Assembly: GCA_035578155.1 (NCBI GenBank)
Contig: JAPWDM010000045.1
Location: 48,501-112,500 of the forward strand
Length of the DNA: 64,000 nt
Direction: 5' to 3'
Source: Brachynemurus nebulosus
Lineage: Eukaryota; Arthropoda; Insecta; Neuroptera; Myrmeleontidae
In this document: positions 40,767 through 53,793 of the stretch, one piece after another
Numbering within the stretch: the stretch's first letter is position 1
Layout: every line of letters begins with the position of its first letter
Program-made: the position numbers and the translations under genes
Notes under the pieces: generated by a model
Databases searched by the model: none
Seen by the model: only the letters and a program-made list of their open reading frames with translations
What the model was told of the DNA's origin: nothing

Positions 40767-41414
40767 ATAATGGTACTACCTAAAAATAAAATTATTACTA
40801 AAAAACTAATTTCAAAATATAATTGGCAATTAATAGTGAAAATAATTGAATTACTTAATCAATAATCTCACTTCCAATGTTTCTTAATTTATTAAATTTC
40901 TAATTAAAAATGAAATTCAAAATATCATAAAAAGTCAATGTTACAAATACAATATATTATTTTATCTATGCTACAATGTTATTATGTGTCGTGATATTAA
41001 CCAAAACATTTTTCCATATTATAAATTACATGTGTCACATTGCAAGGTTTTAAAAGAATGTTTATATAATTTAAATAAATTTGGGTCATTACAAAAACTA
41101 TTTGCAAAAAAGAAAAGCTTGTGTTTTAATAAATTAAATCATTCATAATTTTATAGAGAGATCTAAATAATTGTTTTAGGATTTTACTGATGTGTGCAAA
41201 TTAAAAGTACCATTCCAACATTCGCATGCTTAATGATACACTAACAAAATAAAGAAAGCAAAATTGTTACCATAATTCACGAAAAATAATTACTATTTTA
41301 GACAGAAATGAGAAAAAACGTAGGTTTTATTGCAAGGATTATTGTTATCAGACAAGTATATTTTTTGTAAAGCGTTTTATTTTTAGCAGCATACATATAT
41401 TGAATACTTAAAGT

Positions 41415-41593
41415 CAGGCCCGACGAGAAGATGGGGTAGCCGGGGTTGCAGCCCTGGGGGCCGGGCTAGAAGAGAGGGCTGATATGGTCGAGCTAAAACG
41501 AACCTTTTCTCTTGCTCATCATTTATCTTTTTTGAAAAAAATTTAACAAATATACTTTGCTCCCGAAGCCCGCCACTTCTCTCCACGGCCATG
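41415..41593. mobile_element. Small hAT-like element with 8-bp duplication CTTAAAGT
   Basis: Ends CAGGCCCGACGAGAAG and CTTCTCTCCACGGCCATG. Flanked by CTTAAAGT at 41407-41414 and 41594-41601. A 103-codon frame (41383-41694) runs across it and is not a gene. Confidence 0.85.
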
Positions 41594-42031
41594 CTTAAAG
41601 TATGGCATATATCTATATGTATATTAAAAGGTCTAGGAGTACTTCCATGGTGAAACTGCCTCCAATAGCACATTATATTAAGTTTCAGTTCCACGGCTTC
41701 GGCATCCGAAAATAATCAAAACAACCGCAGAGGCCGATTGCGATCAATGATTAATTGATTACGTATTACGTATGTATGTGTGCGATGTTACCACACCGAT
41801 GTGTACTCAACTCACACAAATGCCAACATACACTACTCTCTTGATTTCTATAAAAAATCTTAAAATAAACAATATAAAAACTAATAAAAGTATTTGTTTT
41901 TTTTTTTTTGTTTTTTTATTTATTTTTAACAGTTTGTTATCTAAACTTTCTGTAATTCTCTAATTGTAATTGATATGAAAATGTTTGAATGTCAAATATG
42001 TATATGTACATACATATGTACGTATCACATA

Positions 42032-42493
42032 GACAGAGCGTTCATAAAGTTCCGGAACAGTTCCGCAAAAGTTCCGCAAAATCTTAGTTAATATTGACTT
42101 TATCGAAAAATAACCCGGACAAAAGTTTCATGGGAAGAAATGAGGAACTAGAAGACGACCTCGAATTTGACCTTGAACATGACCTTGACCAACCAGTATC
42201 ATATTTTTTTCGTTTTTATGACCTTCACACGACTTTGGGACATGAAGTATGAATATGGTTTTGAACGTAGAATTTCCCGCTCTTTCCAAATCCTAGGTCA
42301 AAAATAGGGGTTTCCATTTAAAAAAAAACAAAGTTGACCTCCAAATTTTGGTCAAGATCATGTTCAAGGTCAAATTCGAAGTCATTTTCTAGTTACTCAC
42401 GTCTTCCCATGAAACATTTTTCCGGGTTATTTTTCGATAAAGGCATATTAACTGAGATTTTCGACTGTCCCGGAACTTTATGAACGCTCTGTA
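42032..42493. mobile_element. Mariner-like MITE with long inverted arms
   Basis: ACAGAGCGTTCATAAAGTTC at the left is mirrored by GAACTTTATGAACGCTCTGT at the right, next to TA dinucleotides. The arms extend about 155 bp and include TTATCGAAAAATAACCCGGA and TTTGACCTTGAACATGA. No transposase. Confidence 0.75.
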
Positions 42494-43299
42494 TATACAT
42501 GTTAAATCATTTTATGTATTTGTTTATATAAAGTTTTTTTAAAAATATTGTCGGCTTCCGGGGAAATTTACTGTGAAAGTGCTCGGGCCTCATAGTGTTA
42601 ATTAATAACTGTACTTACGGGATGGTAAGGCTTTAAGTAATGGATATCTACAACCTTTCCGGCTAAAACAGAGTAGTTATCGACATTACTAAAAGATAAT
42701 AAAAAATGACTGCTTTTAAATTATTTCGTAAGCAAATGTTACTTTCTTGTTATAAATTTATTTCAGTTTTTTTGAAACAGCTGCCTACCCCCCATACCTG
42801 GAATAACCACCGTTGACTGTAAGCACCTTATATATATAACTTTCGTAAGCCAAAACAAGGCAGTTACAGAAATGTAATAGAAAATTGTCTAAAATATTCT
42901 TAAACGTGTCTTTTTGACGTGTATACCTAATACGGTACTCCTTAGATTTAAGTACTTTATATAGTAATAAAATAAAGCACACTGAGAAAACACATTTTCT
43001 GACAATTTTCTATTGTATTTCTGTTTCGTTGTGGTCTACATACGGAAGTTATACATATGAGATACTTACAGTGTTATCTAAACGACAACACAGTTATTGA
43101 TATAATTAAAAGAATAAAGAACACGTACCAATTTCTGAATATTTTGCTTTTTGATATCTTTCTGATTCATTAACATTTTGTATATTATATACATTAGTTA
43201 CACGGAAATCTTTTTTTATTATAGAGCGCCAGCCATTTAAAAATTTATGGAGTGATACGTTCCAATGAAATATTTTTGCAGCCTCTATTTGTATATATG

Positions 43300-43493
43300 C
43301 AGGCCCGACGAGAGGGTGGGGTAGCCGGGGTTGCAGCCCCGGGGCCCGGACTTGAATAGGGGGCTCGTAGCTGTCGGAAGTGGGCCCAGGAAAATGTAGA
43401 GTTTTTTTTTCTGCTCACTAATTATTTTTTTGGGAGAAAATTTAATAAAAATACGGTCTATTCCCGGGCCCGCTAATTCTCTCCACGGCCTTG
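43300..43493. mobile_element. Small hAT-like element with 8-bp duplication TATATATG
   Basis: Ends CAGGCCCGACGAGAGGG and ATTCTCTCCACGGCCTTG. Flanked by TATATATG at 43292-43299 and 43494-43501. Sister copy of the element at 41415. Confidence 0.85.
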
Positions 43494-43501
43494 TATATAT
43501 G

Positions 43502-45222
43502 TTGAAGAAAAAATCTCTTGTAACACTTTAAGATTATAGTAAATAAAATGCCAAACCTCAAAAATGTAGATCAATTTTTTCCGGATCAAAAAGTTCTGGA
43601 AATTGCGTTTATTTTTGCCTGTCTAAAAGTGTTCCTCCTCCCCATAAATAATAATTTAGGTGTTTTGATTGTAAAATATGTAAATGAGTTCAAAATGTAT
43701 ATAATATGCAAAATAATATAGGAATTATGTCAAACTATAAATCACATTAAAGTTCTTATTTTTAATATTAGAGACCTACAAATTAATTTGACATATTTAG
43801 TAGTAGGATACACTTTTTATATTTAACAAATTTATGCAAAAACTAATATTAATAAACAAATACAAGATTACACAAAATGCAATACAACGTTTTTGACCTC
43901 AAAACCAATGGCAAATTATATCAAGTTCAATAAACTGAATATTGTGGTAATAGTAATGACCTTTAAAAAAATTTATATGTACACGTTTAAAAAGAAAATA
44001 CCATTAACACTGCCTGGTAAAAAAAAAAAACGTTTTTTTTGTCAATAACAATTCAAATTTTGAATAACTGGTATTTTTAAATCATTATTTAATTATGAAA
44101 TATCTATGCAAATTGTATTGTGAATCTTATTTTCTTTTTTTTATTTCTTATTTAAAGGCTGTAAATATTTAAAATTAATTTTCCATAATTATGTCACTGT
44201 CACTTTTATGTAAATTAGGAGGGTGCGACAATTTTCCAAATCGTAATTAAATTATTATTGAGAAATAATTACACCGACAATTACCAACTTTTCTAATGCA
44301 CAAAATAGCAAAATATGAATGATAGTGTAAATAAAATAAGTTAATGAAAATTGGGATCGATCGATGTATTATCATTTTTCAGTATCGAAACGTGATAGTA
44401 TGATACTGGTTCATGGGATCTGTTCCATTCCAGTGTCTGTCAAACTTTTTTTATCTGACGGCGCACTGGCCAAGAATAATTTATTTTACTACGCACCTAA
44501 TAAACCAAATTAAATACACTTGATAATTTTTTAATTTATTTTTACCGATGGTACGTATTTTATTGAAATTACTTACATTCCTTCGTTTCGGTAGCTTTTT
44601 TTAGATCAAACGAAAGAAAAACAAAAATGATAGTGTAGGAAATAGGAGTGTAGGAAATAGGAGAAATAGGAGTCATTAAAAATAAAACACAAAGTTTTTG
44701 GTTTGTTGCTCTACTACCGGTTTCGGGAAAATTCTCATCTTCAGGCAGACAAATTTTACAAGAATAATAAATTTCTAATAAAAAGATTCTTTAAAAATTA
44801 TTGAAACATAATAACAATAATTATGTCAAAAGTTAATTTAAAATTTATAAAAATGAACATGTATACCTAATATTAAAAAGTTAAACGTGATGACGATATA
44901 TTAATTAAAATTTTTTTTTGACTAAACTGTCCTTCCATTTTAATCCTACAAAAATCAATTTTCTGATTGTTGATTAGCGAAATATGTGCGTATCATCAAG
45001 ACTTAGCATTATGGCAAATTTCAAATTCCAGTTTTACACAGTTTTCGAGAAAAACTTCTGTGACATAGGGATAGACAGAAGAGTTCCGTTTTTCCTTCTA
45101 AGATACGGAAATCTAAATAGGGTGAGATGGTCGATATGATTTCAACCAAGCCCTAAGCGTATGTGTAAAAAACTGTCGATAGCAGTGTGTCAGAGTGTGT
45201 CAGATACCGGTTAAGGCATTTA
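43502..45222. other. Gene-free stretch
   Basis: AT-rich, no gene. CAGTGTCTGTCAAACTTTTT at about 44432 looks like one end of another hAT-type element whose partner end was not found. Confidence 0.4.
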
Positions 45223-45230
45223 GTCGGTCG

Positions 45231-45779
45231 TAGGGATGATCGATATTAGAAAAACATCGATGTTAACATCGATTCAAAAGTATCGATATATGTCGAAAGA
45301 AAAACATCGATGTTCGAAAACATCGATGTTTATGTAGCAAAATAAACAACCATTATAATCTATTATTTTATTTATTAAAAATTAACATTGCCAGTATTTA
45401 TTTGGTACACTTTATAAAATAAGTAACTTTGTTAGAAATTTCCCTTTTAATGTTCCTTTGTTGATACAATTGCTGCCCAGCTTTTGAAAAAAATCTTTCT
45501 GAAGCTGTTGTTGTGCAACACAAATATTTAATGGCAATTTTTTTCAAGTTTGTATAAGTGGATCCTAGAACTTGCTATAAAAGTAATGGATCTTGTTTTA
45601 AATCAGCTAGAGGACTTTTTAAATACTGGGTAGCTTAGAGTAATATCGATGTTTCGATATTATTCTCGTAACATCGATGTGTCGATGTTATCGAGGACAT
45701 AACATCGATGTTTTTGCATCGATGTTTTCCGGCTAAATATCGATGTTTTTCTACCATCGATGAATATCGATCATCCCTA
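45231..45779 (-). mobile_element. hAT element remnant with 8-bp duplication GTCGGTCG
   Basis: Ends TAGGGATGATCGATATT and AATATCGATCATCCCTA. Perfect duplication GTCGGTCG at 45223-45230 and 45780-45787. Subterminal ACATCGATGTT repeats. Unlike its neighbours it retains a piece of transposase on the minus strand, so it is an internally deleted autonomous element. Confidence 0.9.
45398..45566 (-). pseudogene. hAT transposase C-terminal (dimerisation domain) remnant
   Basis: The minus-strand frame reads a recognisable hAT C-terminal domain: NLKKIAIKYLC, then ASERFFSKAGQQLYQQRN and the end VTYFIKCTK before a stop at 45398-45400. This region makes hAT transposases pair up. The catalytic part is missing, so the fragment is inactive. 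It lies inside the element at 45231-45779 and confirms its hAT membership. Confidence 0.85.
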
Positions 45780-45787
45780 GTCGGTCG

Positions 45788-46977
45788 GTGGCGATCACCG
45801 AATGCACGACAATTGTTACATATTGTTAAGACCATTACTGCTTGAACTGCAAGTTGCTCTGTCCGCATATGCGTGTTGTGTACTTGTGTGTGTGATCATT
45901 CACACACATTCAAACATCAAACCAACACCACTACAAACAGTGTGTACCTATACAACACAGTGGTGGGAAGTGGAAGGGATTTTTTGTCTACACTGGTATC
46001 ACTAGTACAGAGATAGTAAGTTGGTTTCTGATTATTCTGCGATTTCAACCCTTTCGTAAATATAAAAGAAATGTAATGTTTTTTAATAAAAACTAATGTC
46101 GTTATCGTTGGAACTAAAAAACAAAAAATTTCAAAATGGCAACAGTCTTAGAGAGAAAAAAAGTTCCTAGGATTAGGCTATAGTAAAACATCTATTGAAC
46201 ATTTAACAGAGAAGATTTTAAAGTACATTAGTATTTATTAACCCTTGCCAATTATGTGTCGGATGTCTTTGGACATTGTTTCCCTATTTCCCAATTCCTA
46301 TCAACTGTCGGAACCTACCCGATATCCTTTTCTTCCCTTTATTATTTTTGTCAATTTTATGTGAATATTTTGAGACAAAATGCAACTGGAACATCATAAA
46401 AATGGTGAGTTTCATTCTTAGCTATAATTACGTATACTTAGATTTAATTTGGACCTAGTGGTAACACACCAGTAAAAAAAAGGATTGGAAAGGGTTAATC
46501 TGCAAGAATTACAGCAATTTATTATAATCTGTATATTTGTGTACACTTTCAAAAAATTTTATTTACGTCTTCAATTTAAAAATTTAAGACAAGGCTATTG
46601 GTTTCACTTATAAAGAAAATAAAACAAATCAATTTTTTTCTTAATAAATTTCATTGTTTTGTTGTGGTGTCACATATGACCATACGATTTTTTAAGTAAA
46701 ATTTATATAAACTACTTGAATTATTTACTGAAGGTTTACGACCACATACATAATTATTTCCTGATTTAATTTTTTGTTTAATTTTTTAATATATTGTGTT
46801 TATTTAATTACTATTGTTTATTGCACGTTTTGAAAAAAAATTAAATTATATAGGTATTTGGTTTTTATTGTGTCGCTTTTGTTATCAAGTGATAAAAAGT
46901 TTATTTCTTTTATTTATTAACGTAGCACTTAAATGTTAACATAGAAGCAGAAGAAACTTAAAGTAATGTAGGTAATA
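45788..46977. other. Gene-free stretch
   Basis: AT-rich DNA without recognisable features. Confidence 0.5.
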
Positions 46978-47160
46978 TAAGGCGACCAACTGTCCCGGAT
47001 TGTGCGAGACAGTTCCGGAAAAGCAACTGCTGTCCCGCATTGTTTTTTAAAATAGTTCCGGAATGAGTCTAATGCGTCCCGGAAGTTCCGCATTGAGTAG
47101 ATTGGAAATAATAAAAAAATTCAATTGACAAGTAAAGGTCCCGAGTCCGGACCTATCGAT
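46978..47160 (+). repeat. Dispersed repeat (AAGGCGACCAACTGTCC ... TGACAAGTAAAGGTCCC)
   Basis: Related to 12882-13050 (same ends) and inversely to 13428-13560 (GACAGTTCCGGAAAAGCA with GCTGTCCCGCATTG). The function is unknown; probably a non-autonomous element. Confidence 0.6.
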
Positions 47161-47611
47161 TTTGATGAAATTTGAATATGTTATTAAATAGTGTTTTCAA
47201 CCTTTCTTTAGTCACAGCCTGATAAAATCTCGGATAATTTTGTGCGGACTGGTCACATTTATAATCACATATCGCGCGTTTTCTGTCTCTAACTCGTATA
47301 TCAAAAATCACAGTTTTCAGAAAACACAAAAAACATATTAAATACTGTATTTTCATCACTATGAATTTAAGATTTATGTATGTTACACTTTTTGATGTTT
47401 GCTACCTATGTAGACATGAAGCAGACATTTAAATATTTTAAATTACAAGCTATCGATGTTTTTACTAAATACGAGTTTGCTGTCCACTTTTTTTTTCAAT
47501 ATACGAGTTTGTAAAATTAATCGATTTTTTTTTTTTTTTACATATTCCGATAGTCTAACCAATAACTTAAATTTTAAACGCGTTTTTCTCGAAACTACAT
47601 TTTTTCTGATA

Positions 47612-47750
47612 GTTTTCTGACAAAACCTGGTATATGGTATACGAGTTTGTGTAAAATTATTTTTTGAAATAGTAACATTTTTATCAGCATACCCAAGTAT
47701 ACCATATACACAAACTCGTATACCATATACCAGGTTTTGTCAGAAAACTA
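47612..47750. repeat. Inverted repeat with about 45-bp arms
   Basis: GACAAAACCTGGTATATGGT...ACGAGTTTGTGT at 47612-47656 is mirrored at about 47706-47750 around a 50-bp loop, nearly perfectly. Confidence 0.8.
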
Positions 47751-48229
47751 AATTTAGTTCATGTGGTACAAGTTTGTTTTAAATTGAATAATTATTTTTC
47801 CATTAACTATTTTGCAATATTTCTTAGTGCATCACATGGGGAAGTGTATTATGTACATGTATGACTTTCTAACTCAAAACCGTCAAAAAACCTTATACGA
47901 GGTTGTGACAGAAAACGCGCGATATGTCATATGACAACATTAACAGTATTTTAACCTATTAACTGGGTATGACGAAATATTTCGTCATACATAAAAGTCT
48001 ACTGCAATGGGCATGACGACATTTTTCGTCATGGAAATTAACACTTTCAGTCAGTCCCATGGATTCTGGTGTCCTGACTGCTGTGTTGCCTTGTGTATGC
48101 CACACTGTTTCAAGCAATATCATACTGCGAAATAATTATTATAATTTGTTCAATTAATTCCTTGTACATTGAATGCAATAGCTAATTCCCCGGTTAACAG
48201 GTTAAATTACATTTATACTTATTATGAAA

Positions 48230-48820
48230 TGTGTTTTTTTGACCACTTCGTCTGTCATTTACTTCAGTTACACATCGATACTTTCCTAATCATTAGAGAA
48301 ATAATTAAAAGCCATTCTTTAATTTTAAATAATATGATTGTATTCTGGAATTATTTCCGCCATTATTTGAAATAATATTTGGTCGTGTAATATGAAATGT
48401 CGTTTTCCGACCACTTCGTTTACCATGTAATTCAGATGGGTACAATTTCGAAAACTTTATTATAGACCCAACAAGATTCGTTTTACCCAATTCAGATACA
48501 TTCCGACACTTTCGTACGCATTGGAGAAATATTAAAAAGTCGATCTCCAAGTTTAAGGGGTATTATTGTATTCTGGAATCATTTCCGCCATTAGTTGAAA
48601 GAACATTTGGTCGTGTAATATGAAATGTCGTTTTCTGACCACTTCGTGTACCACGTAATTCAAATAACTATCGACAATTTTCTTAAGCATTAACCAATTG
48701 TTCAAAAACATTTCTACAATTTTAGACTGAATTTTTGTAGCCTAAAATCATTTCCGTCATTGGTGGGTATAACATTAGGTCGTGTTATATGATTCGTCGT
48801 TTTTCGACCATTTGACCTCA
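48230..48820 (+). repeat. Satellite-like tandem array, period about 190-220 bp
   Basis: Three to four units marked by ATTTCCGCCATTAGTTGAAA, GGTCGTGTAATATGAAATGT and TTTTCCGACCACTTCGT. Other members lie inverted at 13085-13425 and as a fragment inside the Polinton (32475-32560). Confidence 0.75.
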
Positions 48821-49861
48821 TTAAGTTAGCCACGCTATTTTATTTTTTTCAGAAAAAAAAAGTTGTGTAGTAGCTATTGTAGTCTGACTTCAGGACCTGA
48901 TTTTGAATTCAATATAACCAGGAAATTTATAAGTACAGTCAACCCGCCTACTACGCGGTACTCTTATAGCACAGTTTCCGTAAAACGCATGTACGTGTTT
49001 GAGTGAACGTTCTTCAACAACGCTTTTGGACAGGTATTTTAAATATAGTTTCCATATAAAAAATGGTACAAATTTGGTAATTTATACTAATTCTAACCAT
49101 GATGCATAGATTTCATATTATACGCGATACCAAAAAATTTCCTCTTACTAATTCTATAGTTCCTCATCATGTTTTAATTATTTTCGTAACAGGTAAAAAA
49201 TGTTGTTTCTGAATTTTTTACAGCGCGGTTTTTATTTATTAATTTTGTCCATTAATCAATTATTGATCTCCTTATAGAAGCTTAACTGTAGTTTTTTTAC
49301 CTATACGAGTAGTTTTAATTGAAAAAGTTGGTTGTTAACAGCAGATTGAAAGTGAAAATTATCAAAATTTCTAAATTATAGAGCCAAAGAATTTCAAACT
49401 GGGGAATGGGGATACCTTCTTTCATTCGCGCAAGTGGAGTGGATAAAATAAATCAACTAACTGCTCGATGGTTCATAACACGCATTATTTGAAGAATATC
49501 AACTTCACCTTAAAAATGACTTGACTGATTCGTTTTAGTATGCGTTTCTGCGCTTATTTCACTTGATTTTCTTTCTAGTCTACTAACATTTACTAATAAT
49601 AAGTTCAACAGTATAGTGCTGTCATATTCTTAAAGTATCAAGAGTACAATAATAACATTTGAATTTAGAACCAATACATTTTTGCTTTATTTATTCACAA
49701 TTGTTTTTTCGTATGTGGTCACACCACCAAAATATTATATTTGTTTTAAATTAAATTCTGCTGCAAAGCAAATTTTATAATTTTATCATATATTTTCACT
49801 AAAAATAAAATTTCACTAAAAAGCAAACTGCATACCCCACTGATGTATGTACGTACCTATA
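48821..49861. other. Gene-free stretch
   Basis: AT-rich DNA without recognisable features. Confidence 0.5.
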
Positions 49862-50628
49862 TACAGTGTGTCCATTTGGAGATTACACATAGGAAGTGTA
49901 AAAGATGAGTAATTACTAATGCTTGCTATTATGCCCATGGGAACAAGGCATTATATCCTGCTTTTATAGTAACGCCAGTATTTGATGAAAAATAGTATTT
50001 GAATTTTTTCTTCCTTTCTAAATTTTGAATTAGGCCGATTCTTGCGTGACGCACGGGACATTTTTGCAACAAAAACATTTTTTTTTTTAAAATTCAATTA
50101 ATAATAAACAAAACAAAATGTTTATAATACGCACAAAATGAATTAAAATTTTTTGAGCATATTCTAATTTTTATCTGAAATCCAGTACTCAAGATATAAG
50201 GCATAAACTCACGTGACGCACGAGACATCGTACAAAACGAATTTTATGTCCTATATATGAAGTATTACATTTTAGATGTAAATTAAAATATGTTCAAAAA
50301 ATTTTAATCCAGTTGCCTCGTGTTATAAACTTTTTGTTTTGTTTGTTATTAATTGCATATTTTTTTTAAATGTTTTTGTGGTAAAAATGTCCCGTGCGTC
50401 ACGCGAGAATCGCCCATTAGTTAAAAAAAATCAGTCATTAGAACGCTCGTGGTCACTTCTTGTTAAAAATTACGGTTAAGTCACTGACTTAATAGGTTTA
50501 ATAGTTTTATGAAATTCTAAACTATAAATTGCCATTTAAATTTTTCCAATCTATAATTCTGAAGTGGGCAGTCATTTATATATTAGGTATGTTATCCGAT
50601 GTATAGTCTCCCAAATGAACACATTGTA
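49862..50628. mobile_element. Mariner-like MITE with a second fold-back element nested inside
   Basis: Outer ends TACAGTGTGTCCATTTGGAG and CTCCCAAATGAACACATTGTA, each next to TA. Nested ends at about 50032 and 50419: TAGGCCGATTCTTGCGTGAC and its inverse GTCACGCGAGAATCGCCCAT, with GACGCACGGGACA repeated three times inside. No coding frame. Confidence 0.75.
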
Positions 50629-50630
50629 TA

Positions 50631-52044
50631 AGGAGTTATTTCATCAAATTATTCATGAAGCTTTAGCTGTTGTATAATTTTGAATAATTTGAATATATTT
50701 CACTCATTTCTAGCTAGGTGTGGTTACTCGTAATTATCAGTACGTTACATTTTTACAGGATGTAAATATAGAAGCATTCCCACTTAAATTAAAAATAAAA
50801 CTCATTACAATGATTTATGCTCAACGTTAAAGAAAAATCCATGGAAAAACGGAACCTTTAAAAAAAGTCTATCTTCTTGACAGCATATTTTCTCAAAATT
50901 CATGCAAGGTAAATGCTGAATTTTCATATTTTCATACAAATTTGTAAGTAGAAGTACATAAAAAACTAAATATATATAAATATAAAAAAAATCTCAGTTT
51001 GTGCTTTTACAAATAACTCGCACGTCTCAATAAACGAGAAATGTAACATTTACAATTATCATGTTTTAACGAAAGTGATAAAAGTAGATTTATTCTTTTA
51101 TCTCTTAAAGGAATAACCAAAATAATCTGAAGTATATGTATGTATCTTTGACACAAACTATTGCCAGTATTCCAGAAAACAATTTTTAGGCATTTGATAG
51201 AAGTTTTTACAAATAAAAGAAAAAATTCATTTCTTTAATAATATTTTGGGAGTGCTGCGGAAGAGACGGAAAAAGTATTTGCTACTAGTTTTTACTCACG
51301 ACGGAACGGAGAAGGTATATGCGTTTGAGCTAAGAGATGTGTATGTGTGTGTGTGTATCTGTTGCCATTTATCTCCAAAACGCCTTAACCAATTTTAACG
51401 CGGTTTTTTTTTATTTAAGAGCTGGTAATCCAGGGATGGTTCTTAGTCTGGTTTGATGGAAATTAGTTCAGCCATTTCCAGGATATTCCAGGAAATCCAG
51501 GATAAAAAAATTTTTAAAAAACCATTTTAAATGCTGGTGATTTTGCAGGATTTTTCTTAACCAGTTTTAACATTGGTATAGTCATTTCTAGGATATTTCA
51601 GGATTTCCAGGATATTCTAAGATTTCGTTATTTTTTCGCTACGACGCACTGTTTCCAAGATATTTACGATCAAAAGTTTACGTTTAGGAAAAGTATCGGA
51701 AACTAATTTTTTCGAAAATATTCTAATGGTGACTAAATCAATGGGACTAACAGAGCCTAAATTAATCAGTTGTAACCAATTTATGATAATTAATTCAATA
51801 TCGATAATTTTCGATAACGAAAAGTCGAAAAAGTAGGTTTCGAAATATTTTAAGAAGGCACTTTGAAGGCTGGTAATTTTACGAGATGGTGCTTAGCTTT
51901 TATAAAAAACGATCAAGTGCAAGTTGTACTTGCGCAAATAGTGTTCCGTACAATAAAATACTTTTTCTTTAAACATGGATTTCAAATAAAAATTTTTTAA
52001 AAACTCACGATAGAAATCTCTAAAAAGTTTCAAATAAACAATTT
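50631..52044. other. Gene-free stretch
   Basis: AT-rich. A TCCAGGATATTCCAGGAAAT-type short repeat is seen near 51480-51630. No gene. Confidence 0.45.
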
Positions 52045-52300
52045 TAAAAACCCACGACGAAGAGTTTAAAAAGTTACAAATAAAAATTCCTACAATTCCA
52101 TATTCTAAATTTTATTACAGTGTAGAGTAAGCTAATTTTCATTCGTCGTGTGTGGCATGTCTTGCCGTGTATTTTGTAGTTTAATGTCACACACGACGAA
52201 TGAAAATTAGCTTACTCTACACTATAATGAAATTTAGAACATGGAATTGTAAGAATTTTTATTTGTAACTTTTTAGACTCTTCGTCGTGGGTTTTTAAAA
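52045..52300. repeat. Inverted repeat with about 115-bp arms
   Basis: Left arm (AAAAACCCACGACGAAGAG ... AGTGTAGAGTAAGCTAATTT ... TTCGTCGTGTGTG) is mirrored on the right around a loop of about 30 bp. Confidence 0.75.
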
Positions 52301-52765
52301 CTTTTTCTTATAACTATGGTAACTAAAGCCTACCGCACACGATGCTTGTTTTCGTGCTAGTTTACTTGCAGGATTTTCTTGAAGGGTACTGTGCATGGTA
52401 TGTTGCTTGTCGGTAAGCAGGGAGCACTGCTAGTTTGGCTTCACACGAAGCTCGTTATGTTGCTTGTAGTTTTGCAGGGTACGATACTAGTTTAAATTTA
52501 TTAATTGTCATTGACATGGAAACTATTATTCAGGTTATTTTTCGTAAACAAATTGCTGTTCCTACATTTTGAATCACAAATATATTAAAAAATAAAGAGA
52601 AGGAAAAGAGAACAGAATTGCTGTTACTACATTTTTAATGACAGATATATTAAGAAATAAAAAGGAAAACTAATTTTGTTTAGTTCACTACAGATATATC
52701 TACACAGTATTATCAGCTTGACAGTTTACATCGTTTCGTATGTAATTGCCACATTAAATATATAA

Positions 52766-53250
52766 TACCCCTGTCGCAGCATCCTGCATAACATAGCGAA
52801 TTTCCATTTACAAAAGTACGTTTTTCTCGGAAACTAGTTGATATAGAGTAATTGTAAATAAAAAAAACCTTCTTTATGTGATTTTTCCGCCTCATTCCGC
52901 CAAATTTTTTTCACGAAAAATGTCCAAAACCCCGTAAACGTTTTCACGAAATTTCTTAAAAATAAGATGTTTCGTTCTTGAGTTATCGTGCGGACACTTA
53001 GTAAACATATATATAAATGTGTCCGCACGATAACTCAAGAACGAAACATCTTATTTTTAGGAAATTTCGTGAAAACGTTTACGGGGTTTTGGACATTTTT
53101 CGTGAAAAAAATTTGGCGGAATGAGGCGGAAAAATCACATAAAGAAGGTTTTTTTTATTTACAATTACTCTATATCAACTAGTTTCCGAGAAAAACGTAC
53201 TTTTGTAAATGGAAATTCGCTTTGTTATGCAGGATGCTGCGACAGGGGTA
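52766..53250. repeat. Near-perfect palindrome with 232-bp arms
   Basis: 52766-52997 is the inverse of 53019-53250 with a 21-bp AT-rich spacer. Each arm is part of the CCCCTGTCGCAGC repeat family. The mirror-image frames at 52834-53028 and 52988-53182 share the same peptide, a by-product of the palindrome. Confidence 0.9.
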
Positions 53251-53350
53251 TTTTTTATTTACAATTACTCTATATCAACTAGTTTCCGAGAAAAACGTAC
53301 TTTTGTAAATGGAAATTCGCTATGTTATGCAGGATGCTGCGACAGGGGTA
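53151..53350 (-). repeat. Direct 100-bp tandem duplication
   Basis: 53151-53250 and 53251-53350 are almost identical; both end GATGCTGCGACAGGGGTA. Confidence 0.9.
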
Positions 53351-53574
53351 CTTTATGTAATTTTTTCTTCTCTTTTAAATGGTGTAAAAAAATTTCGCAA
53401 AAATTTTTGAATAAGTGGAAATTTTAGCAAAAAACTAATTTTTTGCAAGAACAAAAACCATGTTCCTGGCATCCGACGTGTCTGGCTGAAGAACTCATCC
53501 AAGATTTTTCGACTTCCAACGTTCTCACCAAATTTTGCAAACCTAGGACATTTCGTTCGAGAGTTATCGTGCGG

Positions 53575-53670
<96 letters not shown>

Positions 53671-53793
53671 TTTAGTGAATATTATTTTCGGTTCCTAGGG
53701 ACCTCAAAACAAATTTCTGCCATGGTCCCGAGTTCAGGTCGCGTCATGACAGTGGCTGTAATAGCTGAATTCCATTCTGGAAATTCGCTAAAA
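53351..53793 (+). repeat. Copy of the (TA)n-containing repeat family
   Basis: Contains AAATGGTGTAAAAAAATTT, GGCATCCGACGTGTCTGGCT, (TA)n at 53579-53667 and AGTGAATATTATTTTCGGTT, ending GGAAATTCGCTAAAAG. Confidence 0.8.

Noticed and set aside
52834..53182. Two mirror-image 64-codon frames
   Set aside because: They come from the palindrome and repeat family, not from a gene.
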